NCBI GenBank assembly: GCA_003056285.1 | Contig: NDWU01000014.1 | Coordinates: 1 to 40,691 of the forward strand | Direction of reading: 5' to 3' | Length of the DNA stretch: 40,691 nucleotides | Source: Candidatus Terraquivivens tikiterensis | GTDB lineage: Archaea > Thermoproteota > Nitrososphaeria_A > Caldarchaeales > Wolframiiraptoraceae | In this document: positions 33,293 through 40,691 of the stretch, piece by piece | Layout: every line of letters begins with the position of its first letter | Numbering within the stretch: the first letter of the stretch is position 1 | Position numbers and translations under genes: made by a program | The notes under the pieces: model-generated | Database searches by the model: none | The model's input: the letters and a program-made list of their open reading frames with translations, nothing else | What the model was told of the DNA's origin: nothing

Positions 33293-34588
33293 TTGCGCGT
33301 AGCCGTGTTTGAGGATGAGGCTTATCAGAATTTCTTCCCCTTAACGTTAACAAGACCTACGTATGAGCTTATGGTAGGAACATCGACGATTAGGGAAAAG
33401 ATAATCAAGAAGCTTGCGAAATCGGAAAACGTGATATTTTTTTGTAGAAGGTACCTCGAAGGTGTTCAAAAAGAGAAATTACCGAAGGGTTATGTGAACG
33501 ATTTCTCAGCAGTGGATGATGACGTTCTTCTGATCAACGGCCTGGCCGTTGCGGATGAGCGTTTGGCCAGGGTGCTGCAAAAGCTTTCAAGGCCCGGTAT
33601 GGTTGCCGTGCAGGATGGGAGGGTCGTGGCGGCATACGTCAGGGGCGAATCCATCGAGCGCTCAGGAATCCAAACGGCGATAACTTCAGCCGATAACGTA
33701 ACCGAGAACATTTTAAAAATCTCATCAGAAAGGTTGCAGACCAGCGGGGTTTGTATACTAGAATACCCATGGGAAATAATAGAGCTCAACCCTAAGCTAA
33801 TCACGTCAGAGCTCGAAGGGATAGAAGAGAAAGGGTGGAAAGGCGAAACGGAACACCCTATAACGGTATACGGGAACAGAGAGAACGTATTCTTAGCAGA
33901 AGGCGCTTTCCTCGAGGCAGGCACGGTCCTTGATGCAAGGTATGGACCGATATACATCGGCGAGAACACCTACGTTCAGTCACCGACGCGCATATCCGGT
34001 CCGGCCTACATAGGAAAAGATTGCGTAATATTCGGGGGACAGATAAGGGAAGGCTGCAGCATAGGCGATGTTTGCAGGATAGGCGGTGAGGTTGAGGGGT
34101 CGATTTTTCACGGATACTCAAACAAGAGACATTACGGTTTCATCGGCCACTCTTATGTAGGCGAGTGGGTAAACCTTGGTGCCGGAACGACAAACTCCGA
34201 TTTGAAGAATACCTATGGAACGATAAGGATGAGCATCGGAGGGCAAGTACGCGATACCGGCAGGACGTTCGTTGGAATATTTGTTGGCGACCACGTGAAG
34301 ACCGCCGTTGGTACCTACGTGTTCAGTGGAAAGAAGATCGGCGTCTCCAGCCACCTATACGGTATAGTAAAAGAAGACGTACCGTCTTTTACGGCTTATG
34401 CGGAGGGGCTCGGTGCCAAGCCAACCGAAATCTACATCGAATCGGCGATAGAGACTGCTAGGAGGATGATGCGTCGCAGAAATGTTCAGCTCTCTGAGGC
34501 ATACGAGGAGATGCTCAAGAGAGTCTTCGAGCTCACCGAGCAGGAGCGGAGCAGGGCAGGGGTCGTAAAAGGTAGGCTTTCGATTTAA
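33293..34588 (+). CDS. GlmU-like sugar-nucleotidyltransferase with left-handed beta-helix (TIGR03991 type)
   Basis: This protein of 431 residues has a divergent N-terminal nucleotidyltransferase domain (FEDEAYQNFFPLTLTRPTYELMVGTSTIREK) and a C-terminal hexapeptide-repeat acyltransferase domain (GPIYIGENTYVQSPTRISG, YIGKDCVIFGGQIREGCSIG, IGHSYVGEWVNLGAGTTNSD, KTAVGTYVFSGKKIGVSSHL). The arrangement matches the alternative GlmU group, proposed to make UDP-GlcNAc from glucosamine-1-phosphate. TTG 33293 has AAGGTGGT 7 nt before it and gives a good family start. It may supply precursors for glycans; the substrate is inferred. Confidence 0.8.
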   Translation: MRVAVFEDEAYQNFFPLTLTRPTYELMVGTSTIREKIIKKLAKSENVIFFCRRYLEGVQKEKLPKGYVNDFSAVDDDVLLINGLAVADERLARVLQKLSRPGMVAVQDGRVVAAYVRGESIERSGIQTAITSADNVTENILKISSERLQTSGVCILEYPWEIIELNPKLITSELEGIEEKGWKGETEHPITVYGNRENVFLAEGAFLEAGTVLDARYGPIYIGENTYVQSPTRISGPAYIGKDCVIFGGQIREGCSIGDVCRIGGEVEGSIFHGYSNKRHYGFIGHSYVGEWVNLGAGTTNSDLKNTYGTIRMSIGGQVRDTGRTFVGIFVGDHVKTAVGTYVFSGKKIGVSSHLYGIVKEDVPSFTAYAEGLGAKPTEIYIESAIETARRMMRRRNVQLSEAYEEMLKRVFELTEQERSRAGVVKGRLSI

Positions 34589-34619
34589 CTAACCGTCACT
34601 TCGCGGACTGACCTATCCT

Positions 34620-34850
34620 TTAGAGTAGACCGTCCCAGAAATCTAACTCATACTGCTGGATTGTCCTGGCCACAAACCTGTACCTTTCCAAATTCCTATA
34701 CCTGTCCGCTATTCTCTCTGCCTCCCTTTCTAACGCCTCGAACGGCCCGGAGAATAACTCGAACAGCTTGACGGACTTTATATTCAAGGATTTGGCAAAA
34801 TTACCCAGCCTCTTTACATTCTCGCCCCATACGGGTAGATTAACGACCAT
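34620..34850 (-). CDS. Hypothetical protein, possibly the 3' part of a gene broken by the IS607 element
   Basis: The sequence from ATG 34850 (VVNLPVWGENVKRLG, FELFSGPFEALEREAERIAD) looks like real protein but is not recognised. The frame stays open upstream with protein-like GYGTPGDVAVAM and continues into the left edge of the IS607-type element near 34935. It may be the C-terminal end of a longer gene whose start was lost by insertion. Confidence 0.4.
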   Translation of the reverse strand: MVVNLPVWGENVKRLGNFAKSLNIKSVKLFELFSGPFEALEREAERIADRYRNLERYRFVARTIQQYELDFWDGLL

Positions 34851-34888
34851 GGCAACCGCTACATCGCCTGGCGTGCCGTAGCCAACAG

Positions 34889-34922
34889 TTTCAGAATAAA
34901 ATAATTTCAGAATAATAAAATA
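34889..34922. repeat. Tandem AT-rich repeat at the left edge of the IS element
   Basis: TTTCAGAATAAAATAA (34889-34904) is followed directly by TTTCAGAATAATAAAATAA-like sequence (34905-34922). It is next to the start of the IS607-type element and may be part of its left end or of the target. Confidence 0.5.
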
Positions 34923-34941
34923 AGCTGTAGAAAATAGTCTG

Positions 34942-35546
34942 GTGGAGAAGCTTTACACGCTTAAGGAGGCCAAAGAACTTCTCGGAGTCACGACGAGGAC
35001 TATCCAGCGTTGGGACAAGGATGGAAAGATTAGGTTGTTAGGACGATTGGCGGACGCAGGAGGATACCCGAGGGCGAGATAAAGCGGATTCTGAAGTTGA
35101 AGGAAGAGAGAGTTGTCTTTGGATACGCGAGGGTCTCCTTAACGCAGAGGGATGACTTGAAAAGACAGAAGCAGCTCGTGGTAAATTACGTTAAGGAGAG
35201 AGGTTATGGGGAAACTCAGATACTTTCAGACATCGGCTCAGGTTTAAACGAGAATAGGAAGGGCTTCCTGAAGCTCTTAGAAATGGTTTCCGAAAAGAAA
35301 GTCTCAAAGGTTATCGTCGCCTATGGTGATAGGCTTACGAGGTTCGGCCTCGAAACCCTGAGAAAGCTTTTCTCATCGTTCGGAACAGAAATAGAGGTGA
35401 TAAACCACGAGGAGAAAACGCCGCAAGAGGAGCTTGCCGAAGACCTCATAGCGATAGTTTCCCACTTTGCTAGAAGGCTCTACGGTATGAGGAGCCATAA
35501 GTGTAAAGAGGTGGTAGAGTGTGTCAAGAAGCTCGTATCAGGTTAG
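34942..35546 (+). pseudogene. tnpA: IS607 TnpA serine recombinase, frameshifted
   Basis: The N-terminal MerR-like helix-turn-helix (YTLKEAKELLGVTTRTIQRW) is read from GTG 34942. The rest lies in another frame: [18 protein letters not shown], then [17 protein letters not shown] with the catalytic Ser, [18 protein letters not shown] and the C-terminal part to TAG 35546. The break is at 35038-35041 (TTGTTAGG); a missing A (TTGTTAAGG) would restore the frame. It is either inactive, needs frameshifting, or reflects a sequencing error. Confidence 0.8.
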
Positions 35547-36891
35547 AGCATACAGCGTTAAGCACTCCTACGATATCTCTGAGTTCCTAGAGGCGTATAG
35601 GCTTATACTTCAAAGAGCCATAGACGAGATATGGGATAACATAAGGTGGATTGAGAAGTTTAACAGGAAAGGAAGGAGAAGGCTCATACCAATCATCCCA
35701 AAGGGAAATGGGTTCAAGCATCACTACCTAAGGAGCCTTCTGATGGATGGCTGGAGATATTCAAAGCACTACGTTGATTCAGCCATAAAGCAGGCGTACT
35801 CCATCATAAAGTCCTGGAGGAGGAGCCACCTAAAGGGTGAAAGGTCTAGGGAGAAGCCGATCGTTAAGAGGAGATTTATCAGAATAAAAGAAACGCTCTA
35901 CAGCTTTAGGGATGGCAAGATAAAGGTGAGCGTGAAACCTTACGAGGAACATCTTGAGTTCGATGTTTCAAGGGCATGGTTCTGGTCAAGGGTGCCAAAG
36001 GACGCCGAGATGGGTGAGCTTATCCTAAACGAGAAGCACCTAACAATCACCTTCAGGTTCAAGCAAAAGATGAAGAAGAGGTGTGAAGGCAGGATAGCGT
36101 GGGACTGCAATGAAAGGAGCCTTGATGGCTTCAACCCAAAGCTCGGATGGATAAGAGTTGACCTGTCGCAGCTATTCCACATACATAGAGCATATGAGCT
36201 TAAGAGGAAGAGGCTACAGAGCTTAGCTTCGAAGAAGCCATCGCTAAGAAGAATCCTAGCTAAGTATTCCAGAAGGGAGAGAAACAGGGCAATTGATTTT
36301 CTGCATAAGATAACAACATTCCTAAGTAGCGAATTCAAGGATTATATACATGGGTTTGAGAGGCTTGAAAAGAGGCGAATGCTCAGCAAATCGAAAAACC
36401 ATAACAGAAACATCGCCAAAAGCAACTGGAAGACCATAATAACGCTAATGGGCTATAAGGCCGACGTCAAAATCCTCAACCCATACAATTCAACTAAAAG
36501 GTGCTCCAGATGTGGGATGGTTAATACCCCGAAAGGAGCACTGTATGAGTGTAAGCGTTGTGGGTTGAGAATAGATAGACAATTGAATGGAGCAATAAAC
36601 CTATACCTTAAGATGGAGGGTCTTACTCCAAGCCCAAGGCCCTTCAATGAGCTCATGAGGGCTTGGAGCGGGTTCACCCTGACAGGGGAAGAAGCTGATG
36701 AGGGGTTCGATGAACTCGTGAGGGCCCCAAGGCTGATGAGTCCCAAGAGCTATGCTATGTTTATTAAAGACTACATAGCTCAGAACCCAAGATGCTGGTA
36801 TATATGTGGATTAACAAAATCAAGTACGAGTTTGTCCACATACTCGTGCGGATGTACGAAAACAGTGTGCTGGTTATGGAACGGGAACTGA
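35521..36891 (+). CDS. tnpB: TnpB, RNA-guided RuvC-like nuclease of the IS607 element
   Basis: TnpB is the ancestor-like relative of Cas12, cutting DNA under guide of an omega RNA from the element's 3' end. RuvC residues are all present: Asp195 (RIAWDCNE), Glu280 ([12 protein letters not shown]) and Asp352 ([12 protein letters not shown]). The zinc finger [12 protein letters not shown] ... CKRCG (Cys 328, 331, 344, 347) is complete. At 456 residues it is longer than usual; the last 60-70 residues look like readthrough into flanking DNA. The GTG start overlaps the tnpA end. The guide-RNA scaffold should cover about 36600-36790, but I cannot fix its end. Confidence 0.88.
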   Translation: MSRSSYQVRAYSVKHSYDISEFLEAYRLILQRAIDEIWDNIRWIEKFNRKGRRRLIPIIPKGNGFKHHYLRSLLMDGWRYSKHYVDSAIKQAYSIIKSWRRSHLKGERSREKPIVKRRFIRIKETLYSFRDGKIKVSVKPYEEHLEFDVSRAWFWSRVPKDAEMGELILNEKHLTITFRFKQKMKKRCEGRIAWDCNERSLDGFNPKLGWIRVDLSQLFHIHRAYELKRKRLQSLASKKPSLRRILAKYSRRERNRAIDFLHKITTFLSSEFKDYIHGFERLEKRRMLSKSKNHNRNIAKSNWKTIITLMGYKADVKILNPYNSTKRCSRCGMVNTPKGALYECKRCGLRIDRQLNGAINLYLKMEGLTPSPRPFNELMRAWSGFTLTGEEADEGFDELVRAPRLMSPKSYAMFIKDYIAQNPRCWYICGLTKSSTSLSTYSCGCTKTVCWLWNGN

Positions 36892-37136
36892 ATCCTGAGG
36901 ATGCCTCTCAAAATTTGCCCCACCCTGTTGATTTGCAATACGTCAAGGCCCACGAAACGGTAACAGTTATTGGAGGTACTTTTGTGAACTGTCTTAGGGT
37001 TGAAGCGGAACAGGAAGGGATCATCTCAAAGGTGTGGGTGCACGAGAGCGTGCCGATATTTGGTGTTGTGAAAGCCGAGATATTTGAGAACAACGTGCTA
37101 ACACAATCAATGGAGCTAACATCTTACGGCGGCTAA
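36792..37136 (+). CDS. C-terminal fragment of an unknown (likely secreted) protein beside the IS element
   Basis: The frame contains ETVTVIGGTFVNCLRVEAEQ, then KVWVHESVPIFGVVKAEIF and ends MELTSYGG. This pattern is common at the C-terminus of archaeal surface-type proteins with a beta-sandwich end. No signal peptide or N-terminal domain is present; an upstream stop (TAA at 36765) lies inside the tnpB region. It is probably the 3' remainder of a gene split by the insertion. It overlaps the end of the tnpB frame. Confidence 0.45.
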   Translation: MLVYMWINKIKYEFVHILVRMYENSVLVMERELNPEDASQNLPHPVDLQYVKAHETVTVIGGTFVNCLRVEAEQEGIISKVWVHESVPIFGVVKAEIFENNVLTQSMELTSYGG

Positions 37137-37181
37137 AACATCTTTTATTTTTTGCCATGTTTTGAACTATTTAATGCGTGA

Positions 37182-37213
37182 GCGGGAAACCCTACACCAC
37201 TCATGCGCTGGAT
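37182..37213 (+). repeat. Promoter-upstream element, copy 2 (before trm5)
   Basis: This is the partner of 24902-24933, with 25 of 32 positions identical. It lies 46 nt (start to start) before the TATA box GTTTATATAT. Confidence 0.55.
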
Positions 37214-37227
37214 AAGGGCAACAGAAA

Positions 37228-37237
37228 GTTTATATAT
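37228..37237 (+). promoter_or_regulatory. TATA box of trm5
   Basis: GTTTATATAT lies 57 nt before the ATG at 37294, predicting a start near 37262 and a leader of about 30 nt. Confidence 0.6.
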
Positions 37238-37293
37238 CAAGTTATAATAAGCAGCTCAAAAGGCTAAAAGTTAAGAAGATTGCACGCAATCTG

Positions 37294-38364
37294 ATGAGCG
37301 AAACATCTTTAGCCGTGGCCGCGAAAAAATACAAGGCCGAGGTTATCAGGCGTAAGCTCGCCTCTCTTGGAATTTTAAAAACATCCATGAAGGTATACTC
37401 TGACGAAGGGTACGTTTACTTTCCAGTCATACGGGCACCGAATCCAGATGAGTTGCCGGAATTGGTAACGGGTGATGCGCTCGTTCAAGAAACCGTTTTT
37501 GATAGGCTTGCGTCGAAACCAAAGACCCTGAAAGAAGCCTTAGCGGGATTTTTGGACGAGAAACTCATGGAGCTTGTTCCGAGCTCTTTCGACATAATAG
37601 GTAACGTGGCCGTCCTTGAGCTGGACGAGAGGCTGAGACCGTTCGCTAGCGATATAGCATCAGCGCTTAAGCTCATCCACAAGCACGTCGACACGGTACT
37701 CCTCAAAGCTGGGCCATCGACCGGTGATTACAGGACAAGGCCTTATGAGGTCATAGCCGGCTCAGGAAACACTCTGACGGAGCACAGGGAGCACGGGTGC
37801 AGGTATAGGCTTGATGTAAGGGAAGTCTTCTTCACACCAAGGCTTTCTGGCGAAAGGTTGAGAGTCGCATCCCAGGTTAGACCCTACGAGTGCGTGGCAG
37901 ACATGTTCGCAGGCGTTGGTCCGTTCTCGATAACCATTGCAAAGATGCAGCCCGCTTGTAAAGTGTATGCGTTTGAGATAAACCCTGCGGCCTTCAGGTT
38001 CCTTGAAGAGAACATAAGGCTGAATAGGGTTAGCGATAGGGTTACGGCAATATTCGGGGACGTTAGGGAGAACTATAGGATTATAGAGAAAAAGGCCGAC
38101 AGGTTGGTGATGAACCTTCCGTTCTCTGCGGAGAAGTATCTGGATGTGGCGACAAGGTTGGCCGCGCCATCTGGTGCTATCATACATTTTTATGGCTTTG
38201 CGAAGGATGAGAACGCGGTAGAGACTGTCAAGGCTAACGTCGGCTCCATCATAAATTCGTTGGGCTTTAGTGCCGAATTCCTTTGGGCTAAGGAGCTAAA
38301 GGAGGTGGCTCCAAGAAAATTCGTGGTCGCGCTGGATATCGCCATATCAGCAGTTTCAAAATAG
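37294..38364 (+). CDS. trm5: tRNA (guanine-37-N1)-methyltransferase Trm5
   Basis: This SAM-dependent enzyme makes m1G37 next to the anticodon, protecting the reading frame. It has 356 residues. N-terminal D1-type sequence is followed by GDYRTRPYEVIAGSG, HREHGCRYRLDVREVFFTPRLSGER, SAM motif I in VADMFAGVGPFSITIAK near residue 202, VYAFEINPAAFRFLEENI (acidic ribose contact), IFGDVREN and the NLPFSAEKYLD active-site motif near 274. The length and a conserved N-terminal part fit the full Trm5b type. It has its own promoter with the upstream repeat element. Confidence 0.93.
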   Translation: MSETSLAVAAKKYKAEVIRRKLASLGILKTSMKVYSDEGYVYFPVIRAPNPDELPELVTGDALVQETVFDRLASKPKTLKEALAGFLDEKLMELVPSSFDIIGNVAVLELDERLRPFASDIASALKLIHKHVDTVLLKAGPSTGDYRTRPYEVIAGSGNTLTEHREHGCRYRLDVREVFFTPRLSGERLRVASQVRPYECVADMFAGVGPFSITIAKMQPACKVYAFEINPAAFRFLEENIRLNRVSDRVTAIFGDVRENYRIIEKKADRLVMNLPFSAEKYLDVATRLAAPSGAIIHFYGFAKDENAVETVKANVGSIINSLGFSAEFLWAKELKEVAPRKFVVALDIAISAVSK

Positions 38365-39063
38365 GATCGATTCTGAAAGCAAGGTTACACGGTTAAGGAG
38401 AAGTCTATTAAAACAGCGCTTAATGCTCTTTTCTATTTCCATGAAGTTTTCTTTTAACACAGTTGTTGAGTTTCGTCGAGAAAATGTCTTCAAAACACAA
38501 CGTTGATGTTGAAAAGTATAAAAGCTGAGAGCATTCGAGAAAACTCCTAAATAAGACCCAGCGTTGGTCTCTAACATGAAGATGCCCAGTACGGGCCCGT
38601 AGCTCAGCCAGGAAGAGGAAACGTTTTTAACGTTGCTCATCAAATTTGTGAGCATGTATGGAAATGGGACTCATAGTCCTAAAGCTTCCTTGAGATTTCG
38701 GTCAAGCCATCGGTAGGAACAACAATTGGCTTGTTCACCAACGCTACCCCCATCGCGAGGTCTCGCCTTCATTGAGTGCAAACTCCTTGTAGGATATTAT
38801 TAGCTCTTCCATGACCTCATGTAAACCCTGTGTGGATGAGCGATCGCCAAATCAGTATGTGGAGGGCCCGAGAACCCTGTTTCAGCCTTGCAGAAGTTCT
38901 AAGAAGTCGAAAAGTCAAAATGAGCTGAAACAGTTACTGTTTCTTGGTCAAAGCATTTATAGGGAATACATCGATAGGGTGCTCTCTAAATCTCTTCTTC
39001 AACGTCTGAACTGAGGGTTCTGGAACCAGGTATAGAGTTCGAAAGAGTTGTAAAAGCGTTAAG
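38365..39063. other. Degraded intergenic region with a tRNA fragment
   Basis: About 700 nt with only short, unconvincing frames on both strands. It contains a tRNA 5' fragment (38593-38616), and at 38655-38669 a GGGA-CTCATAG-TCCT anticodon-like stem-loop with CAT. A GCTCA/TGAGC hairpin lies between them. No acceptor 3' strand or T arm is found. Confidence 0.5.
38593..38616 (+). pseudogene. tRNA 5' fragment (acceptor and D arm)
   Basis: GGGCCCGTAGCTCAGCCAGG followed by AAGAG matches the first 24 nt of a typical archaeal tRNA (acceptor strand plus D arm). The following bases do not continue the cloverleaf, and no CGGGCCC 3' strand with TTC loop follows. A tRNA-Met with intron was considered because of the CAT stem-loop 40 nt later, but the T arm is missing. 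Confidence 0.55.
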
Positions 39064-39657
39064 GTGTCGAGAAACGTTTATTTATTTCTTATGAAAGCTC
39101 TGATTTGTAGTAATGAGATCATGAGTTATGATGAGGTTCTCAGGAGAGCTCTTGTCGCTTTAGCTAAGAGGGCAGGCACTCTCATAAGGACCGAGGAGCT
39201 TAAAAGACAGGCGCTGTCCGCAAGCGTGCTTAGACCGTTAGCCGAAGCCCTCCTAGCCGAAGTGGAGGAGCTGCTAAAGAATATTCCGGACTACGAGCAG
39301 GCTATCAGGAGTTCAACGGAAAGAGCGATAAAGGAGGGGAGACCTATAGTTGAAACCCTCGTTCAGGATATGCTCATGAAATTCATTGAGTCTCTGCCCC
39401 TGGCTTTGGTTGGCACCTTTGAGAGGGCGAAGAGCGTTGTTGCTCGTATGAACAACGTTGTCAACTCCGTTAACAAGATCATAGAAGATATTTCGAGAGA
39501 AGGCATATCAGTACCGAAGCTAGAACTAATCAACCTTACAAAGGATGACCCTCTAACTCTATCAGTAACACTTAAGATCGGAAAGCAGAGGCTACTAACT
39601 ATAATTGACTTCCTAAAAGAATTGGAGAAATATGGCGAGGAAGCGAGGAGTCCATAG
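39064..39657 (+). CDS. Hypothetical helical protein
   Basis: I do not recognise this protein. The frame starts at 39064, but ATG 39121 (MSYDEVLRRALVALAKRAG) is a more natural start. It is mostly alpha-helical and charged, without transmembrane segments or Cys motifs. The gene converges with the next hypothetical gene, ending 28 nt from it. Codon use and composition match neighbouring real genes, so it is probably expressed. Confidence 0.55.
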   Translation: MSRNVYLFLMKALICSNEIMSYDEVLRRALVALAKRAGTLIRTEELKRQALSASVLRPLAEALLAEVEELLKNIPDYEQAIRSSTERAIKEGRPIVETLVQDMLMKFIESLPLALVGTFERAKSVVARMNNVVNSVNKIIEDISREGISVPKLELINLTKDDPLTLSVTLKIGKQRLLTIIDFLKELEKYGEEARSP

Positions 39658-39685
39658 CTAATAAGTAGCTTGAGATGAGTGTTAT

Positions 39686-40615
39686 TCACTTTTCAATCAA
39701 CTTCATTTCTCTTAATGTAGCGTATAGGTGATTTGCGTGCTCGTTCTCCCTTCTATTCTTTTCTAAATCTTCTTTTATTCTACTTAAATCAAACAGCTCC
39801 GCTGAAAATTTCTTCATATTTATTCTATCCTTAACCTTCTCAAGAACCTTTTGTAAGAAAACCTCATGAACCCTTTTGTGGCGCTCTTGGACGGCCTCTT
39901 CATAAACTACGATGGCATAGTTTAACCCGACTTTGTGGCCCATCATGTAGCTTGAATACTCGCTTACCAGCTCCGCAACGTACTCTGCTGAAGCTTCGTA
40001 GTCCCTATAACTCTTAAAAGACTTTGATACGTTAGCCGCCCAGATTATGGGTTCTACAAAGCCCTTCTCACGGTAAAGGTCTGGAGCGCCGGCTTTTAAG
40101 CTACCCTTTTCATCGACCCTTCTTCTTCTCATGCGAAGGAGCAGGTCCGTAGGTAAAAGCTCGGGCCACCCTCTTACCTTTTCTAGATAAACCCCGGAGA
40201 GTATTTCGAGCATCCTTCCTCCTAGGATTGGGAACGCCTTTATACTCGATGCTATGGCCGGTGGGTCTACTTCGGAGATGCTACGCTGGATTTGTAATAT
40301 TATTTCTCCCGAAAGGTTACGAAGGTAGCTAAGGACATTGGCTATGCCCTCCTTATCTAGCAGCCCCAGCCTCTCAGCTACGCTTATTAATGGAGCGCCC
40401 GGTAGGATCGGCTCCTCGGGCAAGACCCTTACTAGCCAAGCGACCGGCCCTGACAGCTTGAACTCCTCGACGAACTCTTTTGCAAGCCTCCTAAGCTTCA
40501 CGACTTTTTCCCTATCAACTCTCCCCTCGAGGATTTCTAGAAGCATTGCCGATGCGTCCTCTAACTTCTGGAGCCTCTCTAAAGCATAGTTCAAACCGGT
40601 GGGCTGGGCGCTCAT
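39686..40615 (-). CDS. Hypothetical 309-residue helical protein
   Basis: I do not recognise this protein. It is rich in charged helices (LNYALERLQKLEDASAMLLE, KVVKLRRLAKEFVEEFKLSG, VLEKVKDRINMKKFSAELFD) with a hydrophobic mid part (ASSIKAFPILGGRMLEILSG). There are no obvious catalytic or metal motifs and no transmembrane segments. A TATA box 27-37 nt before the ATG supports that the gene is real and nearly leaderless. Confidence 0.65.
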   Translation of the reverse strand: MSAQPTGLNYALERLQKLEDASAMLLEILEGRVDREKVVKLRRLAKEFVEEFKLSGPVAWLVRVLPEEPILPGAPLISVAERLGLLDKEGIANVLSYLRNLSGEIILQIQRSISEVDPPAIASSIKAFPILGGRMLEILSGVYLEKVRGWPELLPTDLLLRMRRRRVDEKGSLKAGAPDLYREKGFVEPIIWAANVSKSFKSYRDYEASAEYVAELVSEYSSYMMGHKVGLNYAIVVYEEAVQERHKRVHEVFLQKVLEKVKDRINMKKFSAELFDLSRIKEDLEKNRRENEHANHLYATLREMKLIEK

Positions 40616-40641
40616 AACCTCATCTCGGTCGTTTGCTTTTT

Positions 40642-40652
40642 CCTATTTATAC
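40642..40652 (-). promoter_or_regulatory. TATA box of the 309-residue hypothetical gene
   Basis: GTATAAATAGG on the minus strand is 27-37 nt before the ATG at 40615, so the mRNA is probably leaderless or nearly so. Confidence 0.6.
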
Positions 40653-40691
40653 GGCTTTCCTTAAGGGTTCTTTACCATCTTCTTATGCGAA

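Larger units (their letters stand above)
34889..36891 (+). mobile_element. IS607-type insertion sequence (tnpA + tnpB)
   Basis: A serine-recombinase TnpA and a TnpB overlap on the plus strand, the IS607 layout. Terminal repeats are not expected for this family, so the edges are approximate. Gene fragments on both sides (34620-34850 and 36792-37136) suggest it inserted into or next to genes. Confidence 0.75.

Noticed and set aside
27533-38616. Genomic island bounded by tRNA-Arg and the similar tRNA fragment at 38593
   Set aside because: The shared part is the tRNA 5' end, whereas integration normally uses the 3' end, and no integrase gene lies between; the similarity of acceptor sequences is common among tRNAs.
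38356-38655. 99-codon minus-strand ORF after trm5
   Set aside because: It overlaps the trm5 3' end and the tRNA fragment; composition does not look like a protein.
1-40691. CRISPR array or large integrated provirus
   Set aside because: No regularly spaced direct repeats and no capsid, integrase or replication genes were seen; the accessory region is explained by IS remnants and decayed genes.

Overview
The window looks like chromosomal DNA of a thermophilic archaeon of the TACK/Thermoproteota group. The archaeal RNA polymerase A subunit is one unsplit 1272-residue gene. To my knowledge an unsplit RpoA points to the Thaumarchaeota/Aigarchaeota (Caldarchaeia) side of that group. Support for an archaeon comes from TATA boxes about 25-30 nt before genes (some apparently leaderless), the LysW-type lysine/arginine pathway, ADP-forming acyl-CoA synthetase, Trm5, EF-1alpha and L30e/NusA. 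The exact lineage is inferred.

Layout. 1-1898 (minus strand): a TrpB2-type tryptophan synthase beta chain cut by the window edge, and endonuclease V. 2403-11991: a nearly complete amino-acid cluster (ArgX-like ligase, LysY/ArgC, LysZ, LysW, LysX, LysJ, LysK, ArgH). In it, intermediates are carried on the small protein LysW and used for lysine and, probably, ornithine/arginine. Two sugar-acid catabolic genes (a KdaD-like dehydratase and an HpaI-type aldolase) sit inside it. 12101-23886: the transcription/translation block rpoH-rpoB-rpoA-rpl30e-nusA-rps12-rps7-tuf-rps10, interrupted by two hairpin-rich noncoding stretches. 23890-26518: a membrane-anchored winged-helix regulator, a GC-rich structured RNA candidate with its own TATA box, and an endonuclease Q homologue.

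26525-37136 is an accessory and decaying region. It holds an amidohydrolase with two in-frame TAG codons, tRNA-Arg(CCG), an IS200/IS605-like terminal hairpin, both subunits of an ADP-forming acyl-CoA synthetase, an IS110 remnant and a heavily decayed gene. These are followed by a membrane-tethered heptad-repeat transglutaminase-like protein, a GlmU-like nucleotidyltransferase and an IS607-type transposon (tnpA frameshifted, tnpB apparently intact) between gene fragments. 37294-40615: Trm5, a degraded intergenic stretch with a tRNA 5' fragment, and two helical proteins I do not recognise.

The most interesting signals are: (a) an unassigned structured RNA at about 24979-25145, whose upstream promoter element recurs with almost the same spacing before trm5; (b) a second chain of hairpins between rps7 and tuf; (c) the heptad-tethered transglutaminase-like protein; (d) three single-base frameshifts in otherwise intact genes, two of them at homopolymer runs.
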